A DNA stretch of 64,000 nt, taken from contig NZ_BCVC01000001.1 of the NCBI RefSeq assembly GCF_001591545.1, positions 1,488,001-1,552,000 of the forward strand, given 5' to 3'. Under the pieces are notes generated by a model that was not told the origin of the DNA, did not search any database, and saw only the letters and a program-made list of their open reading frames with translations. This DNA comes from Lederbergia lenta NBRC 16444. GTDB lineage: Bacteria > Bacillota > Bacilli > Bacillales > Bacillaceae_C. A program made the position numbers and the translations under genes. Of this stretch, positions 29,413 through 40,197 are shown in pieces; positions within the stretch are counted from its first letter, which is position 1, and every line of letters begins with the position of its first letter.

Positions 29413-29446
29413 AATATCACCTCATCTTTTTGTATGATTCAATAAC

Positions 29447-29650
29447 TTATTCATCAATATTAAAACTATCATTCTTTTCTATCTCCCATAACGGGTGCAT
29501 AGATAGTGATCCAATCGCCTGTGCAGCCTGATATAACTCATCATTGCTAGCATTCCGACGCACATTGTTAAATGTCTTGCTTTTGTAAACAGGTTTATTC
29601 TCACTGTCCAATCCATAATCAAAAACAAGTTTAAGCTTTGTCCCTTTCAA
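29447..29650 (-). CDS. DUF1659 family protein
   Basis: A 67-residue protein: KGTKLKLVFDYGLDSENKPV followed by YKSKTFNNVRRNASNDELYQAAQAIGSL split over the usual conserved core. This family is regularly found next to DUF2922. A GGTGAGCAAC ribosome site is present. Function unknown. Confidence 0.85.
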   Translation of the reverse strand: MKGTKLKLVFDYGLDSENKPVYKSKTFNNVRRNASNDELYQAAQAIGSLSMHPLWEIEKNDSFNIDE

Positions 29651-29868
29651 GTATGGCTTCAGCCATGTTGCTCACCTCCTTTCACCTTCTTTATAGACGT
29701 GACATCCATTTTTAGACACCCCAATTATTAAAATGTGAAAATGAAGACAATCTAGTGAACTTAGTAAGTTAATAATCTTAGACGTACTGCCGTATACTTG
29801 TCAGTAGCTTTTCAAATTGGCTATAATAGATATTAATGATCTACGGTTATTTATTAGGGGTGAGAGAT

Positions 29869-30297
29869 ATGCTAGATGGTTGGTTTTTATGGTTTATATT
29901 ATTTTGGGTAGTAGTACTCATATCACTATTTGCAATCGGTGGCTTTTTCATGTTCAGAAAGTTTTTAAAGAAACTCCCTAAACAAGATGGGAAATCCGAT
30001 ATGGATTGGGAAGAGTTTTACGTTGAAAAATCAAAACGTTTATGGACACCTGAACAAGATCATTTGCTAGACGAACTAGTAAGCCCAGTACCGGAACTTT
30101 TCCGTGATGTGGCTAGACAGAAAATAGCTGGAAAAATAGGTGAACTTGCACTTAAAGAAAGAGTGAAAAAAATTGAGTTAGATTTGGTAATCAGAGGTTA
30201 TATTATCGCTACACCAAAGCGTGACCATAAGTTTCTTCGCAAAAAACTCGATCAATTAAATATTGATGTTGCACCTTATGAACATTTATTTGAATAA
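29869..30297 (+). CDS. yneK: DUF2621 membrane protein, YneK
   Basis: A 142-residue protein starting MLDGWFLWFILFWVVVLISL (GGGGTGA 5 bases upstream; an ATG at 29836 has no ribosome site). One long N-terminal membrane helix is followed by a cytoplasmic DUF2621 domain with MDWEEFYVEKSKRLWTPEQD. It corresponds to B. subtilis YneK, which also lies near ccdA. Function unknown. Confidence 0.88.
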   Translation: MLDGWFLWFILFWVVVLISLFAIGGFFMFRKFLKKLPKQDGKSDMDWEEFYVEKSKRLWTPEQDHLLDELVSPVPELFRDVARQKIAGKIGELALKERVKKIELDLVIRGYIIATPKRDHKFLRKKLDQLNIDVAPYEHLFE

Positions 30298-30319
30298 CTC
30301 CCACATCAGATTGGGAGTT
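30296..30319 (+). terminator. Terminator of yneK
   Basis: AACTCCCA and TGGGAGTT form a stem followed by TTTCTTTGTTTCTTT. It fills most of the gap before the first fluC. Confidence 0.85.
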
Positions 30320-30350
30320 TCTTTGTTTCTTTACGGGAAGGATGATCCAT

Positions 30351-30740
30351 ATGAAGTATTTAGCTGTTGGCTTAGGAGGAATGGTTGGTAGTGTGTTACG
30401 GTATTTTGTCGGAAATATCACTTTAAATCTGATGAATGTCCCCATTGGAACATTTCTTGTTAATTTAATCGGTTCTTTATTACTAGGATTGTTAACTGGT
30501 TTGACTACGCAAACGAATAAAATCTCACCTATAATTACTGTTTGCATCGGTACTGGTATGATTGGTTCTTTTACAACTTTTTCTACTTTTAGCACAGAAA
30601 TAGTTATGCTATTTCAAAACGAACATTATTTTCTCGCACTAATCTATGTTTCAAGTAGTATTTTATTGGGTTTATTATTAGCATTCTACGGTTATTATTT
30701 GGGAGCAAAACCGTCAAGTAATAGAGGGGTGCGTTCATGA
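30351..30740 (+). CDS. crcB: Fluoride channel subunit FluC/CrcB 1
   Basis: A 129-residue four-helix Fluc protein that with its partner exports fluoride. Motifs: GGMVGSVLRYFVGN near the start, PIGTFLVNLIGSLLLGLLTG, and GMIGSFTTFSTFSTE, the phenylalanine-box and central sodium-site region. The start MKYLAVGLGG has GGAAGGATG upstream. It overlaps the second fluC by 4 bases, so a heterodimer is likely. Confidence 0.93.
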   Translation: MKYLAVGLGGMVGSVLRYFVGNITLNLMNVPIGTFLVNLIGSLLLGLLTGLTTQTNKISPIITVCIGTGMIGSFTTFSTFSTEIVMLFQNEHYFLALIYVSSSILLGLLLAFYGYYLGAKPSSNRGVRS

Positions 30741-31102
30741 CAATCTTTCTAATTGCAATTGGTGGTTTTTTAGGGGCTATTTCACGTTACTGGACTGCAA
30801 ATATGTTTCGCGCATTCACTAAACTGCCTACCTATTCGGCAACCTTAACTGTTAATTTAATCGGCTCTTTCCTGCTTGGAATCGTCCTAGCTTTGCATCT
30901 ACATGCAGAAACGAAACTTTTTTTTGGTATTGGCTTTTTAGGTTCATTTACTACCTTTTCTACATTCGTGGTAGAAAATATGACCTTGGCAAAAGAGAAT
31001 AATTGGAGAAATGTAATTATGTACATACTGATAAGTGTAATAGGTGGAGTTATTTTAGCGTTTATCGGAATGATCATAGGCAAGCTTTTATTGAATATGT
31101 GA
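30737..31102 (+). CDS. crcB: Fluoride channel subunit FluC/CrcB 2
   Basis: A 121-residue four-helix Fluc protein with GGFLGAISRYWTAN, TLTVNLIGSFLLGIVLAL and GFLGSFTTFSTFVVEN. Translation is coupled to the first fluC (ATGA overlap). Paired fluC genes in Firmicutes form heterodimeric channels. A terminator follows directly. Confidence 0.93.
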   Translation: MTIFLIAIGGFLGAISRYWTANMFRAFTKLPTYSATLTVNLIGSFLLGIVLALHLHAETKLFFGIGFLGSFTTFSTFVVENMTLAKENNWRNVIMYILISVIGGVILAFIGMIIGKLLLNM

Positions 31103-31136
31103 AAAAGCAGCATCTCAACATAGAGTTGCTGCTTTT
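31103..31136 (+). terminator. Terminator of the fluC pair
   Basis: AAAGCAGCATCTC and GAGTTGCTGCTTTT form a near-perfect stem ending in T. Confidence 0.9.
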
Positions 31137-31178
31137 GTGTGTTCGTTTTTAATTATGTATTTTCTTAAGTGATCATTC

Positions 31179-31889
31179 CTAAAATCCTTGGAAATCACCG
31201 AAGAAAGTAGAAAACAGGCTAATAATTAATGTTAATCCATCAAAAAAGAGGAGTACACCCATTAATATCATAATGGTCCCACCAATTTTCATAATTTTAA
31301 CATTATGCTTACGAATCCAATTCATTCTACTAATAAAGAATGACAAAATGAAGAATGGGATAGCGAAACCTATAGCGTAAGCTGACATATATATTACGCC
31401 TGATCCAGGATTTGCTGCTGCTAAACCTAATACTGCCATAAGAATAGGTCCGGTACACGGTGTCCAGCCAGCCGCAAAAGCCATTCCTATAAGGATGGAA
31501 CCAATAAATCCAGCTGGACGATTTTTAAATTCGAACTTCCGCTCTTTCATTAGAAATTCGGGTGACAAAAGACCAACGACAATCAATCCAAATAACACAA
31601 TAAATATGGCCCCAATTTGTCGGATTAAACTTTGATAATCTTGAAATAGATTTCCTATAAAAGATGACCCAAACCCTAATGCAATGAAGATACTGGAAAA
31701 ACCTATTAGGAAATAGAGCGTATGAAGCATACTACGTCGCTTAAACATCGCATTTTCATTTTTTAGATCAGAAACAGACATTCCGGTAATATATGACAAG
31801 AATGCTGGGTACAACGGTAGCACACACGGTGATATGAAGCTTAAGAATCCAGCACCAAGTGCTAAAAATAAATTTATATCTCCTGTCAT
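31179..31889 (-). CDS. ccdA: Cytochrome c biogenesis/thiol-disulfide transporter CcdA
   Basis: A 236-residue six-helix protein that carries reducing equivalents from cytoplasmic thioredoxin to the outside. Redox cysteines are C22 in [14 protein letters not shown] and C145 in GWTPCTGP. The C-terminus is FGDFQGF. Position between yneK and yneF equals that of B. subtilis ccdA, but the CheY-like yneI and yneJ genes are missing. It is one of three ccdA homologues here. Confidence 0.93.
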   Translation of the reverse strand: MTGDINLFLALGAGFLSFISPCVLPLYPAFLSYITGMSVSDLKNENAMFKRRSMLHTLYFLIGFSSIFIALGFGSSFIGNLFQDYQSLIRQIGAIFIVLFGLIVVGLLSPEFLMKERKFEFKNRPAGFIGSILIGMAFAAGWTPCTGPILMAVLGLAAANPGSGVIYMSAYAIGFAIPFFILSFFISRMNWIRKHNVKIMKIGGTIMILMGVLLFFDGLTLIISLFSTFFGDFQGF

Positions 31890-32210
31890 TTATCACAACT
31901 CCTGTATCGTTTGACTCCATTCTATCAAAAATAGAGAGAGAAGACGCGTGTTACAGATGTGAATCTTTTGTGGCGAGTAGAAAATAGGCATATTAAGTAA
32001 ATATAGGGTTAGTCTTCCCTCTATTTCGCGGACGCAAAGCATATTTTCTAGACCTAATGTTTATTCGCAAAAGAGTATAGGTAGAATTTCGCCATGCACG
32101 TTTGCAAGTACATGAAAATTATTAATATGCTGTATACACTCTAAATAAAGCAAACCTTCTTCTCGTTCAAAAGGCACCCCCTACTGGCCACTCAATTTCG
32201 CCATAACTAC
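31890..32210. other. Intergenic, no gene seen
   Basis: AT-rich DNA between the ccdA start and the methyltransferase remnant. No ORF, hairpin or tRNA was recognised. Confidence 0.5.
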
Positions 32211-32600
32211 TTATTGATAAGCAGAAGCTTCATTCTTAAAATGATCTGTGCTAATTTCAAAGTTTTTATTTATTGGTTCAAGTGCTCCTATTAACTTATC
32301 GTATCGAGGATTAGAATATGGAATGATCTGTATTTGTTCCACTACATAACCGCTTGATAGAAAAAGTTGAATAATCTCTTTTCGAGTAATAAAGCGATAA
32401 TGTGTTTTATCTAACAAACTGCATCGGTATAGGTCCATATTCCAACCAATAATCCTTAAATAATAGATATATGTCCTATATGTGTAATACTAGCTAACAC
32501 GCAACCCACGATATAATATTGGTTTGATCTTATTAAGTACCTCTGTAGGATTAATTAAGTGTTCAAGAACATCCCCAAAATGGAACCAGCATGGCGATAA
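32211..32600 (-). pseudogene. Remnant of a SAM-dependent methyltransferase (C-terminal half)
   Basis: Minus-strand frames give HFGDVLEHLINPTEVLNKIK, the post-motif-I segment of class I methyltransferases (FGDVLEHL). A stop and frameshift follow, then LASITHIGHIS. After another shift comes WNMDLYRCSLLDKTHYRFIT, the usual D-x-T-H-x-R-F end with the strand KEIIQLFLSSGYVVEQI. At least two lesions are visible and the N-terminal SAM-binding part is missing, so it is non-functional. Similar genes occur in cell-surface polysaccharide clusters. Confidence 0.7.
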
Positions 32601-32819
32601 TAAACATTCTCTTCCGTTATCTTTGAAAAATCTGTTATTTTTATTCCGAATTAGCTTATACATTGGTAGATAAAGAGTGCTGATAAATGTTTCGGCTATT
32701 CTAATAGGTATAAAGTTTGCTTTTTTATATAGAACGGAAGAAGATTAGCTATAAATCATGGCAAGATTAACAGTGAAATGGTATTATTGTCATAGATACT
32801 AATTACTGGAGGGTTTGTT

Positions 32820-33440
32820 TTGAAATTAATTAAATTCGCAAAGTTTTTATCAGTTAGTGCATTATCAGCAATGCTCCTTACTGCATGTGGTGGGGAAAGT
32901 GATATTTCAACTAAAGAGAAATCTGATGATACAGCACAAATACAAAAAGAGGATAACAAAAAAGAGCCTAAAGTTGGTACCCGTTCGAATCCTATAAAGA
33001 TAAATGAAATTGCCTCAATTGATACTGTCACTTATGATGAAGAATCGAATGAATATAAAACTAAAGTTGACCTGTCTGTTGAAGAAGTTGTTCGCGGAGC
33101 AGAAGCACAGCAAAAATTAAAAGAAATGAATGAATTTAATGAAAAAGCTCCTGAAGGTTATGAATGGCTGTTAGTTAATGCGAAGGTTAAGGTTGTAGAA
33201 TCCGAAACTGAAGATTATCCTTTTACGATTGATGGGATTATGAACTTTAAATTTGTAAGCGAAAGTGGAGATATATACAGTGGTGACATTATTGGAACTA
33301 CTGATCCTGACTTTTCCTTTGAAATGTATAAAGGGAATGAAAAAGAAGGTTATATATCTGGGCTAGTTAAGGCTGGAGAAGAAGCCAAAATGGAATATGA
33401 CTCTTGGGTAGGTAATAAAGTTTTCTTCAATTTAAAATAA
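32820..33440 (+). CDS. Lipoprotein with DUF4352-like domain
   Basis: A 206-residue lipoprotein from a TTG start with GGAGGG 6 bases upstream. The signal peptide ends LLTAC, with lipidated Cys 23. A polar acidic-basic linker (about 25-50) precedes a beta-rich domain with RSNPIKINEIASIDTVTYDE, EGYEWLLVNAKVKVVE and YISGLVKAGEEAKMEYDSW. This layout resembles the Ig-like DUF4352/telokin domain of secreted Bacillus proteins. Its ligand is unknown. It has its own terminator. Confidence 0.75.
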   Translation: MKLIKFAKFLSVSALSAMLLTACGGESDISTKEKSDDTAQIQKEDNKKEPKVGTRSNPIKINEIASIDTVTYDEESNEYKTKVDLSVEEVVRGAEAQQKLKEMNEFNEKAPEGYEWLLVNAKVKVVESETEDYPFTIDGIMNFKFVSESGDIYSGDIIGTTDPDFSFEMYKGNEKEGYISGLVKAGEEAKMEYDSWVGNKVFFNLK

Positions 33441-33452
33441 AGTTGACAAATT

Positions 33453-33484
33453 AGCCTTTCCATTTACTAAGGAGAGGCTTTTTC
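33453..33484 (+). terminator. Terminator of the lipoprotein gene
   Basis: AGCCTTTCC and GGAGAGGCT pair with one mismatch, and TTTTT follows. Confidence 0.85.
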
Positions 33485-33783
33485 CATAAAGTTTATTATA
33501 TGGTGTAACTCTTTTCTTAATTCATCCACAAACATTATCTCCCTATAGCACAAACTGAAATTTAATTATAAAACTAAGAAGAAAATAGGATCTCATATAC
33601 ACTGGATACCGTGCAAACAAGTAATGAAATGATTTCTTTTCAAACTTAATGTTTCAAAAAAGTTCTCTAACTATGTCCTAAAACTCTTTAGTGTTCATTA
33701 AATCCTCAAGAGTACATTATTGTTTGCATAAACTACTACAATTTTATAGTCATAGAGGTGCTGTTCGCTTCTTATTTTTGTAT
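33485..33783. other. Intergenic, no gene seen
   Basis: AT-rich spacer between the lipoprotein terminator and the end of the dnaB remnant. No feature is supported. Confidence 0.5.
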
Positions 33784-34370
33784 CTACAATTGTTGATATG
33801 CTTCATTTAACAAGTAACCAATTGTTTCATCATCACTGTGGAATCCCACGTGACGAGTTAAGTTTATTAACTTAAGTGCCTTTCCGTTTGGCATGTCGAT
33901 AACATTCGTGTTACTTGATTCAGATACATTCCTTACTTTCCTTACTTTCCTTACTTCGTTTATTTCTTTATACTTCTTATTCTCTTGCTTGGCTAACAAC
34001 ATAGCATCTTTCGCTGAGCCTACCTTTTTTCTAGCCCAATGAGCTGCTATTTTCTCTATATAGTTTTTGTTTAAATTCATATTCGTTTTTAATAAAACAT
34101 AGTGCAATAATACATTCAAAACTGAACATGGCAATTTTTGCTGTATTAAAATGTTTTCTATTATTTGTACATCTTGAGAAGATGGTTCTGCACCATCGCT
34201 TATATCTCGCAATACCTGGACAGGCGAATTATTTTCGAAATATAAGACTAATTCGTCCTGTCTATTCTTTGGACGCTTAGTCCTCTCTTCTTGATTATTT
34301 TCTGTCTTTTCTGAGGAGAACTAACTGATTGATTTGCTTGTGAAAACTTTAAGTACCTCCTACATTCCTT
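33784..34370 (-). pseudogene. 3' remnant of dnaB (replication initiation/membrane attachment)
   Basis: The longest open piece (33784-34212) reads SVLNVLLHYVLLKTNMNLNK, then YIEKIAAHWARKKVGSAKDA. This is the C-terminal DnaB_2 domain of Bacillus DnaB, which helps load the replicative helicase at oriC. The frame continues upstream without a start as ELVLYFENNSPVQVLRDISD, and a frameshift near 34305 joins CRRYLKFSQANQSVSSPQK. The N-terminal half is absent. A full dnaB beside dnaI is expected elsewhere in the chromosome, so this is probably a duplicated, decaying fragment. Confidence 0.65.
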
Positions 34371-34785
34371 CCTTAATGTATCTATGTTACTTATCAGATT
34401 CCGTAAGAAAAGCATTAACAGGTTGTTTCATTGAATTGAATCAATACCGTATAAAAAGGCCAATGTTTTTAATACATCTGTTACTCTTGCTGTATATGCA
34501 ATTCGGGAAATGAAGGTTTGTGTCTCTATCATTAATATATCAATATTAAATACTGTATATAAATTCTGTTCGACGTTTGTTTATCCATAAGGAATCTCCT
34601 TTTCTTCCGTTTTATGAACACCCTCCTTTGTCGAAACTTGTCAATTCTAATTATACAAAAATGAAATAATAGTTATGATATAAGCCGTAATTTTTTATCT
34701 ATAATTCGCTACTTACTGACCAACTACATTTTACTTTAATTCCATTAAAGCCACCTTTGACTGAAGAAAATATTTATAATTCTAT
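34371..34785. other. Gene-poor stretch with a possible broken small ORF
   Basis: On the minus strand AAAAGGAGATTCCTT precedes ATG at 34588, but the frame (MDKQTSNRIYIQYLILIY) stops after 18 codons. A shifted frame continues as MIETQTFISRIAYTARVTDV to about 34435. It may be the remains of a short gene of unknown family. Nothing else is recognised. Confidence 0.3.
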
Positions 34786-35409
34786 TTAAGTAAGTATAGA
34801 TCTTATTTTCAATACCCCTACATCAACTGATGTCTCTATATAACCAATTATCTGATTAAACGTAAAAACATTAAGCTCTTCATTTAAAACTTCCTTATCA
34901 TAATCCATATCACCTAATACATAAGGAACCAATTTTTTAATTTCTTTGGTCTTAACCTCTTCCAAGTCTATAATTGCAGGAAAATGACTAAACGTGTTTC
35001 TCAATTCTTCTGTAATACCATAGTGTTCTAATAATCTTCCATTTAATAATCGAAAATCATTATGGTATAACTTATATAATCCTTCATCAGCTACCATCCT
35101 GTTCCTTAGCCAAGATAGATTAAAACCTCTTAGCCATATATCATCAGCAATTAAATGTGCAAAATATCCCAATATATAATAATTATTGCTTTCTACTTGC
35201 GAACTATATTTATGTAAAAATCCTTTATAATCAACACATCTAGAATAATCTTGTACTTCACCTACAAAGAAATGTGATAAGTTTTTTTCTTCATGTGAAA
35301 AAACAGCGTCAGGAGCTACGCTTCCAAGTAAAAATGATGTTTTGTCCTCTATGGATAAAGCTACTGCAATTTTATTACCAATAATTGAGTGCATTATTCT
35401 CGAACCCAT
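34786..35409 (-). CDS. Zinc-dependent phospholipase C-like protein
   Basis: A 207-residue protein of the zinc-dependent phospholipase C/S1-P1-like alpha-helical fold. It shows MHSIIGNKIA, then GSVAPDAVFSHEEKNLSHFF and YILGYFAHLIADDIWLR. The D and H residues of these motifs are the expected metal ligands. No signal peptide is evident, so it may be cytoplasmic. GGGTGA lies 6 bases before the ATG. The substrate is unknown. Confidence 0.75.
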   Translation of the reverse strand: MGSRIMHSIIGNKIAVALSIEDKTSFLLGSVAPDAVFSHEEKNLSHFFVGEVQDYSRCVDYKGFLHKYSSQVESNNYYILGYFAHLIADDIWLRGFNLSWLRNRMVADEGLYKLYHNDFRLLNGRLLEHYGITEELRNTFSHFPAIIDLEEVKTKEIKKLVPYVLGDMDYDKEVLNEELNVFTFNQIIGYIETSVDVGVLKIRSILT

Positions 35410-35726
35410 TATTCTTCACCCTTTCATCGTTTTTTCAACAATCTGAAAAGTTATGATAACATGAGTTTATCATAGCTAGTTTTTATTGAGAACAGGCAAC
35501 ACTCAATAACCATCTAGCTAACAGTTGGGTGGGCATTTCAGTGCTTGATTTGGATTAGAGATTGAAACCTTGTAAAGATAATAACAACAAAAAATCACCT
35601 CCCTAATTGATTTTTCATCAGAGAAGTGACTTTTTGTAAATGCGTATAGGAAAATCAATCAAATAAAGAAATATCGACGGGATTTTCCACTAAATCCCCC
35701 TTCAACCTCAATGATAGCGCAAATCC
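35410..35726. other. Intergenic, no gene seen
   Basis: Spacer with a weak AAAAATCAC/AGTGACTTTTT inverted repeat at about 35588-35636, which may end transcription of yneF. Nothing else is supported. Confidence 0.5.
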
Positions 35727-35942
35727 TTATTTCATTTGTTTGTTCATTGCCTGCATCATTTGATTGATTTTCTTTTGCGATGGTTTTTGTCCCATTTGCA
35801 TCATCATCATTTTTAGCATTTGTTCATTAATTGGTGGATTTTTCTTTAAATATGTCATCATATATTTACGGGCAACGAAAAACCCTAACGCAACACCAGC
35901 AAGTAGTGCAAGTACACCCGTTAAAATGAATTGCCAAAGCAT
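35727..35942 (-). CDS. yneF: YneF (UPF0154) small membrane protein
   Basis: A 71-residue protein with one N-terminal membrane helix (about 3-24, [20 protein letters not shown]), followed by [20 protein letters not shown], the UPF0154 signature. It lies just downstream of sirA as in B. subtilis. Function unknown. Confidence 0.93.
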   Translation of the reverse strand: MLWQFILTGVLALLAGVALGFFVARKYMMTYLKKNPPINEQMLKMMMMQMGQKPSQKKINQMMQAMNKQMK

Positions 35943-36019
35943 ATTGAATTTCCTCCTTCATGTTGTCTACAGTTCAGTTTATTAAACCCCAATATATTAT
36001 ACAATAATCCACCATTATT

Positions 36020-36457
36020 TCATACAAACTTCCTCTCTTTAACAGCTTTAATCCATCCATATCGATTATTTTCGATATCTACAGCTAAAAATCGACCATC
36101 AAATTTGCGTAATACTTCAAAGAAAACCGATTCTGACTCAAAATCCCCGAGCGCATGAAGTTCAAGGCAACGCTTTCCGATAAGCAACTCCGCTCGTTTA
36201 TCCGCTTTAGGGGCACCTATATAATAAGTTTTCCCTTTAATTTTCATTTCTCTTTTTTGAACAGAAGAAGACAAATGATGATGAAGTTCTAAATACGGTA
36301 AAGGTTTAGTTATAAATTGAATTTGTTTCTTTATAATTTCTTGTAGTTCACCTTGGACTTTACATTTAGCAGCAAACAACTCATAGAATTTAATTTCCCG
36401 ACCATAAAAATAATCTGCAACTTCATCTTCTATTAAATAAATGAAATAAGTGCGCAT
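36020..36457 (-). CDS. sirA: Sporulation inhibitor of replication SirA
   Basis: A 145-residue protein, MRTYFIYLIEDEVADYFYGR, with AAGGAGTGA 5 bases before the chosen ATG. The length and position between tkt and yneF match SirA (YneE). SirA binds domain I of DnaA and blocks new rounds of replication when sporulation starts, under Spo0A control. The C-terminal FDGRFLAVDIENNRYGW segment is typical. Confidence 0.88.
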   Translation of the reverse strand: MRTYFIYLIEDEVADYFYGREIKFYELFAAKCKVQGELQEIIKKQIQFITKPLPYLELHHHLSSSVQKREMKIKGKTYYIGAPKADKRAELLIGKRCLELHALGDFESESVFFEVLRKFDGRFLAVDIENNRYGWIKAVKERKFV

Positions 36458-36600
36458 TGATTTCACTCCTTAGCCGGCTTTTCTATCATTAATAGGAATA
36501 TTTTTAACTATTATAGGCATTCTAGGATATTTGATAGTTACTCACTCTTTACATTTATACTTCTATAAACAATTCATAATTCCTTTATTTTTTCAAAAAA

Positions 36601-36625
36601 AAGAGAACCGAATGTCGGTTCTCTT
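36601..36625 (-). terminator. Terminator of tkt
   Basis: AAGAGAACCG and CGGTTCTCTT are perfect 10-bp arms with an A/T-rich flank. Confidence 0.92.
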
Positions 36626-36640
36626 CTTAATAATTAATTT

Positions 36641-38647
36641 TTAAAGCATTGCTTTTATACGAGCAACAACATTATCAACAGTAAAACCGAATTCTTCCGC
36701 AATTTTTTCTCCTGGTGCAGATGCGCCAAAGCGATCAATTGCTAGAATTTCCCCTTCATCTCCTGTGTATCTTTCCCAACCAAATGGAGATGCCATTTCT
36801 ATCGCTAAACGCTTTTTAACTGTTTTTGGTATAACAGATTCTTTATATTCTTTTGATTGCTCTTCGAATTTGTCCCATGAAGGCATACTAACAACTGAAA
36901 CATGGATATCTTCTTTTGCCAAAGCTGCTTGTGCTTCTACCGCTAGACTTACTTCAGAACCTGTAGCCAAGATAAGCGCGTCTGCAGAATCAGTAGTTGC
37001 AGAAGATACAACATAAGCACCTTTATTTACACCTTGTTTTGCATTTTCTGCAGTACCAGGTAATGTCGGTAAGTTTTGACGGGATAATATTAGCGCAGTT
37101 GGTTTATGTTTTGATTCCATTGCAGCTTGCCAAGCAGCAGCTGTTTCATTGCCGTCTGCTGGTCTAATAATAGATAATCCTGGCATCGCTCGCAATGATG
37201 CAAGTTGTTCAATTGGTTCATGTGTAGGTCCATCTTCTCCCACTGCAATACTGTCATGAGTAAATACATATGTGACTGGAAGCTCCATTAAAGCAGCAAG
37301 TCTAACAGCTGGGCGCAGGTAATCAGAGAAAACAAAGAATGTTCCGCCGAATACTTTTAATCCTCCATGAAGGGCAATACCATTCATAGCCGCAGCCATC
37401 CCAAATTCCCTTACACCGAACCAGATATTTCTTCCCGCGTAGTTATCAGCACCGTAATCTGATTGTCCAGAAATCATCGTTTTATTAGAGCTAGCAAGGT
37501 CTGCTGCTCCTCCGACAAGAGATGGCAAGTTTTTAGCAATATCGTTCATTACTTCACTACTAGAAGCTCTCGTAGCTAAGCTCGAACCGGTTTCATAGAC
37601 CGTTATGTCTTTATCCCATCCTTCAGGTAGCTCTCCAGCAATTGCTTGCTCAAGTTGTGCTGCTAACTCAGGATTTTCAGCTTTATATCTTGAGAATAAT
37701 TCTTCCCACTCAGCTTCTGTTTGTTTTCCTTTATTTACAATTGTTTCTTCAAATACATCATACACTTCAGATGGTACATAAAAATCATCTTCATAAGTCC
37801 ATTCGTAGTACTCTTTGGCAAGCTTCATTTCTGCTTCACCAAGAGGTGCACCATGTGCATCTGACTTACCTGCTTTATTAGGTGCGCCATAACCAATTAC
37901 AGTTTTCACTTCAATTAAAGTCGGCTTGGAACTTTCTTGTTTAGCAGCTTCAATTGCTTTTGCTATTTCTTCAAGATTATTTCCATCTTCTACTCTTAGA
38001 TAATGCCAGCCATATGCTTCGAAGCGACCTGCAACGTTTTCAGAAAACGATTTATCAAGTTCGCCATCGAGGGTAATATCGTTTGAATCATACAACATGA
38101 TGAGTTTTCCTAGTTGCAAGTGAGCTGCAAGTGATACTGCTTCTGAAGCTACACCTTCCATTAAATCCCCATCACCGCAAAGTGCATATGTATAGTGATC
38201 AACAACTTCTAAATTATTTTTATTATAAACTTCAGCTAAATGACGTTCAGCCATTGCCATACCTACAGCCATACCAATACCTTGTCCAAGAGGACCGGTT
38301 GTTGCTTCGACTCCAGGAGTAAAACCATATTCAGGATGACCAGGTGTTCTGCTTCCCCACTGGCGGAAATTTTTGATATCTTCCATTTCCACTCCGTATC
38401 CTGACAAATGAAGCAAGCTATAAAGCAACATAGAGCCATGACCAGCAGATAAAACAAAGCGATCTCGGTTAAACCAAGCTGGGTTTTTAGGGTTATGGTT
38501 CATAAAACGAGTCCAAAGGGTATAAGCCATAGGTGCAGCACCCATCGGTAATCCTGGATGGCCAGAATTGGATCTTTCAATTGCATCAATAGATAAAGTT
38601 CTGATTGTATTTACTGCTAATTGATCTACCTTTTCAAACATTTCCAT
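36641..38647 (-). CDS. tkt: Transketolase
   Basis: The 668-residue thiamine diphosphate enzyme of the pentose phosphate pathway, transferring two-carbon units between sugar phosphates. Thiamine-binding motif: [18 protein letters not shown] to about [10 protein letters not shown]. Others are [34 protein letters not shown] and [20 protein letters not shown]. It is full length with its own terminator; the neighbours are ynzC upstream and sirA downstream. Confidence 0.97.
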   Translation of the reverse strand: MEMFEKVDQLAVNTIRTLSIDAIERSNSGHPGLPMGAAPMAYTLWTRFMNHNPKNPAWFNRDRFVLSAGHGSMLLYSLLHLSGYGVEMEDIKNFRQWGSRTPGHPEYGFTPGVEATTGPLGQGIGMAVGMAMAERHLAEVYNKNNLEVVDHYTYALCGDGDLMEGVASEAVSLAAHLQLGKLIMLYDSNDITLDGELDKSFSENVAGRFEAYGWHYLRVEDGNNLEEIAKAIEAAKQESSKPTLIEVKTVIGYGAPNKAGKSDAHGAPLGEAEMKLAKEYYEWTYEDDFYVPSEVYDVFEETIVNKGKQTEAEWEELFSRYKAENPELAAQLEQAIAGELPEGWDKDITVYETGSSLATRASSSEVMNDIAKNLPSLVGGAADLASSNKTMISGQSDYGADNYAGRNIWFGVREFGMAAAMNGIALHGGLKVFGGTFFVFSDYLRPAVRLAALMELPVTYVFTHDSIAVGEDGPTHEPIEQLASLRAMPGLSIIRPADGNETAAAWQAAMESKHKPTALILSRQNLPTLPGTAENAKQGVNKGAYVVSSATTDSADALILATGSEVSLAVEAQAALAKEDIHVSVVSMPSWDKFEEQSKEYKESVIPKTVKKRLAIEMASPFGWERYTGDEGEILAIDRFGASAPGEKIAEEFGFTVDNVVARIKAML

Positions 38648-38810
38648 CAACCTTTCTTTCCTTTTACTATCTCTATAATAGTGTTAATTGGCTGAATTAA
38701 CAACCTTTTTAAATTCTCTTGAATCTGTTTATAAATGGTAAGTGGAAATACACCCTTAGTTTGTATGGCTTTCAAACTAATTACTTTTTAAAATTTTTTT
38801 CTAATTTAAC

Positions 38811-38835
38811 AAAAAAACCGGATTTTCCGGTTTTT
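38811..38835 (-). terminator. Terminator of ynzC
   Basis: AAAACCGGA and TCCGGTTTT are perfect arms. The stem touches the last codon of ynzC. Confidence 0.88.
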
Positions 38836-39067
38836 AATGTAATCTTTTATTCTCCTGAATTTTCTTCAGTTTATCGGGAGTGACATCATCACCTTCTGCA
38901 TCGTATACTCGTACGTTTTCAATTGTTTGAGTCATCGTTGCGCGAAAAGCTTGTAAATATTCCGCCCTTAGCGTAGTTTGTTCCTTTGCCTCAGCCTCTG
39001 TTAACTTTTGCTCCTTAGCTTTTTTTGCTAATTCATTGATTCTTGCCATTTTTTCTTTTGGCAACAT
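38834..39067 (-). CDS. ynzC: YnzC (DUF896) protein
   Basis: A 77-residue helical protein: MLPKEKMARINELAKKAKEQ, LTEAEAKEQTTLRAEYLQAF and RATMTQTIENVRVYDAEGDD. It belongs to the DUF896 family. In B. subtilis ynzC is third gene of the SOS-induced yneA-yneB-ynzC operon, and the same order occurs here. Function unknown. Confidence 0.93.
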   Translation of the reverse strand: MLPKEKMARINELAKKAKEQKLTEAEAKEQTTLRAEYLQAFRATMTQTIENVRVYDAEGDDVTPDKLKKIQENKRLH

Positions 39068-39171
39068 ATTAAAAACTCCTTTTTCAGCAATTTCAGATTT
39101 AATAGCCTTTGTAAAATCAAGTTAGTGTAAATATACTAAAAAAAAAGATAGACATCAAATCATCTATCTTC

Positions 39172-40178
<1,007 letters not shown>

Positions 40179-40197
40179 CCTGATATGCCCCCGATTC

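Noticed and set aside
30296-30350. Fluoride riboswitch before fluC
   Set aside because: The space is too short and is occupied by a terminator hairpin.
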